From JARFQW01 sp963842955 (GTDB lineage: Bacteria; Pseudomonadota; Gammaproteobacteria; Steroidobacterales; XN24), in the NCBI GenBank assembly GCA_963842955.1, contig CAWJIJ010000011.1, positions 310,001 to 374,000 of the forward strand: a stretch of DNA of 64,000 nt, read 5' to 3'. Below the pieces are notes generated by a model, which made no database searches, was not told the origin of the DNA, and worked only from the letters and a program-made list of their open reading frames with translations. Both the position numbers and the translations under genes were made by a program. Within the stretch, counting starts at the first letter, position 1. The number at the start of each line of letters is the position of its first letter. Positions 62,740-64,000 of the stretch are shown piece after piece.

Positions 62740-63894
62740 ATGAAGATTCAGTTTCGACCCGCCATTGCTTGCGCCGTGGCGGCTGGTTTGCTGGCCGGCT
62801 GTGCCGGCAACAAGGCAACGTACACACCGGCGCCCTTCACGCCCGTGTCTATCGATACCAGCGACAAGATTGCCAAGGTGGATACCTTCGTTATCGTTTT
62901 CGACGCGTCCTCGTCGATGGGCAAGCACAGCGAGGAAAAATTCCTCATGGCGAAGGACACGGTCGCCAATCTCAATCGCACGGTGCCAGCGCTCGGCTAC
63001 AAGGCCGGCCTGGTCGTTTTCGGACCGGAGTGCATGCTGGGCAACAAGCTGGCTCGTGTGGCGTATGGCGTAGCGCCCTACAGCGAAGCCGCACTGGCCG
63101 ACGGACTCAACGACATCAAGTGTGCCGGCGGCCCGACGCCCATGGCCCGCGGCATCGACACCAGCAAGTTGGCTGTCGGGGAAGGCGGAAAAATTGCCCT
63201 GTTTCTGGTCAGCGACTTCTCCAAGATCGACACCAAGGCCGTCGACAAGGCGGTCGGCAACTTCAAGGGCGACTTCGGCGATCGGCTTTGCGTCTATCCT
63301 ATCCAGGTGGGCAGCGATCCTAGGGGGTCCACCTTTGCCCAGACCCTCGCCAGCGTGGGCGGATGCGGTCAGTCGGTCAACGCCAGCGATCTCGCGGCTC
63401 CCACCGCGATGGCCTCATATGTGAGCGCAGCGCTTCTCGCGGACGCTCCGGTCCGGACCACCGGCTATGGTGACGCGGACGGCGACGGCGTTCCGGACAA
63501 CGTGGACGAGTGCCCCATTACCCCGCGTGGCGTGAAGGTCAATTCCCGAGGCTGCTGGATCCTGGCGGACGAAGACGTGCTGTTTCCCTTTGACAGCGCT
63601 GAATTCGTCGGCGACGACACCTTCCTGATGGACGAAGCGGTCAAGATCCTTGCCGCCAACCCGGACATCAATGTCGAGATCCAGGGGCATACGGACAACG
63701 TCGGCGACCCGGATTACAACAGGCAGCTCTCGACGCGACGCGCCCAGGCCGTCCATGACTACTTCCTGTCCCAGGGCATCGCGGACGAGCGAATGGATGT
63801 CAAGGGATTCGGGGCGGAGATGCCGCACGTGCCGAATGACACGCCGGAAAACCAAGCCAGGAACCGGCGCGTTGAGTTGCACGCCTACAAGTAG
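62740..63894 (+). CDS. Lipoprotein with von Willebrand A, TSP3 and OmpA domains
   Basis: 384-residue lipoprotein: the signal ends GLLAGC (lipid Cys21). A von Willebrand A domain (about 48-235) carries the MIDAS DASSS (Asp55, Ser57, Ser59) and GGPTPMARG. A thrombospondin type-3-like calcium repeat follows (DADGDGVPDNVDECPITP, about 246-265). A C-terminal OmpA-like domain (about 278-384) has LFPFDSAEF, VEIQGHTDNVGD and LSTRRAQAVHDYF. Probably tethers a metal-dependent adhesion domain at the peptidoglycan/outer membrane. A strong terminator follows. Partner unknown. Confidence 0.88.
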   Translation: MKIQFRPAIACAVAAGLLAGCAGNKATYTPAPFTPVSIDTSDKIAKVDTFVIVFDASSSMGKHSEEKFLMAKDTVANLNRTVPALGYKAGLVVFGPECMLGNKLARVAYGVAPYSEAALADGLNDIKCAGGPTPMARGIDTSKLAVGEGGKIALFLVSDFSKIDTKAVDKAVGNFKGDFGDRLCVYPIQVGSDPRGSTFAQTLASVGGCGQSVNASDLAAPTAMASYVSAALLADAPVRTTGYGDADGDGVPDNVDECPITPRGVKVNSRGCWILADEDVLFPFDSAEFVGDDTFLMDEAVKILAANPDINVEIQGHTDNVGDPDYNRQLSTRRAQAVHDYFLSQGIADERMDVKGFGAEMPHVPNDTPENQARNRRVELHAYK

Positions 63895-63939
63895 AGGGAT
63901 GAGGGCTATCCCGGGATGACCGGGTGGCTCAACAAGGCG

Positions 63940-63969
63940 GGCCCGGCGACTTCGGTCGCCGGGCCTTTT
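63940..63969 (+). terminator. Strong rho-independent terminator
   Basis: GGCCCGGCGAC (63940-63950) pairs perfectly with GTCGCCGGGCC (63955-63965) around a TTCG tetraloop, followed by TTTT. It ends the vWA-OmpA transcript. Confidence 0.95.
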
Positions 63970-64000
63970 CCTTGAGCATTGTTGTCTGTATCTAAGTGGA

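Overview
The window reads as a chromosomal segment of a GC-rich gammaproteobacterium. Three conserved gene orders support this: pdxA-rsmA-(usp)-apaG-apaH; ubiH-pepP-ygfB facing away from zapB-like-zapA-6S RNA-ygfA; and a gcvT-gcvH-gcvPA-gcvPB cluster under a tandem glycine riboswitch. The secreted peptidases (DUF885, S46) and the Nma111-like double-HtrA protein suggest an environmental relative of Woeseia or Xanthomonadales. That placement is inference. No tRNA, rRNA operon, transposase, prophage or CRISPR array was seen.

Layout. 1-2918: housekeeping genes (pyridoxal phosphate synthesis, rRNA dimethylation, stress protein, ApaG, Ap4A hydrolase). 2994-18533: an island for kynurenine catabolism made of two convergent transcription units. 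The plus-strand unit carries an SDR, 2-aminomuconate deaminase, 3-hydroxyanthranilate dioxygenase, ACMS decarboxylase, a KynB-like formamidase, kynureninase and kynurenine 3-monooxygenase. The minus-strand unit carries the semialdehyde dehydrogenase, hydratase, acetaldehyde dehydrogenase, aldolase and decarboxylase, collinear with dmpC-E-F-G-H. Together they should take N-formylkynurenine to pyruvate and acetyl-CoA. Tryptophan 2,3-dioxygenase is not in the window. A KorAB-type 2-oxoacid:ferredoxin oxidoreductase lies between the two arms. 18947-23782: small membrane or DUF proteins and an OmpA lipoprotein. 23779-27149: folA, thyA, lgt and rlmI on the minus strand. 27555-34304: a YyaL-type protein, a molybdenum-carrier-like protein, a thioesterase, the Nma111-like protease and a PfkB kinase.

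34353-39814: glycine cleavage operon with a thiol peroxidase gene between the two P-protein subunits. 39883-44208: DUF885 peptidase, ispG, phenylalanine hydroxylase and pterin dehydratase. 44218-51591: PAP2 phosphatase, AidB-like protein, GNAT-DUF4404 fusion, two ubiquinone-pathway hydroxylases, pepP and ygfB. 51663-55157: zapB-like, zapA, 6S RNA, ygfA, an EVE protein, a lysine-rich histone H1-like repeat protein and rpiA. 55230-57300: S46 peptidase. 57598-62354: a cobalamin riboswitch followed by a BtuB-like receptor and a duplicated beta-propeller lipoprotein. 62740-63894: a vWA-OmpA lipoprotein with a strong terminator.

Two themes stand out. First, the B12-riboswitch unit pairs a TonB receptor with a surface-type tandem beta-propeller lipoprotein, an arrangement that recalls Bacteroides BtuB-BtuG; this is the best candidate for an undescribed system here. 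Second, at least three conserved genes (gcvPA, gcvT, S46 peptidase) each carry one extra base. The H1-like gene carries a +1/-1 pair of indels in its 48-nt repeats. This is either a consensus-sequence error pattern or real frame disruption, and raw reads are needed to decide.
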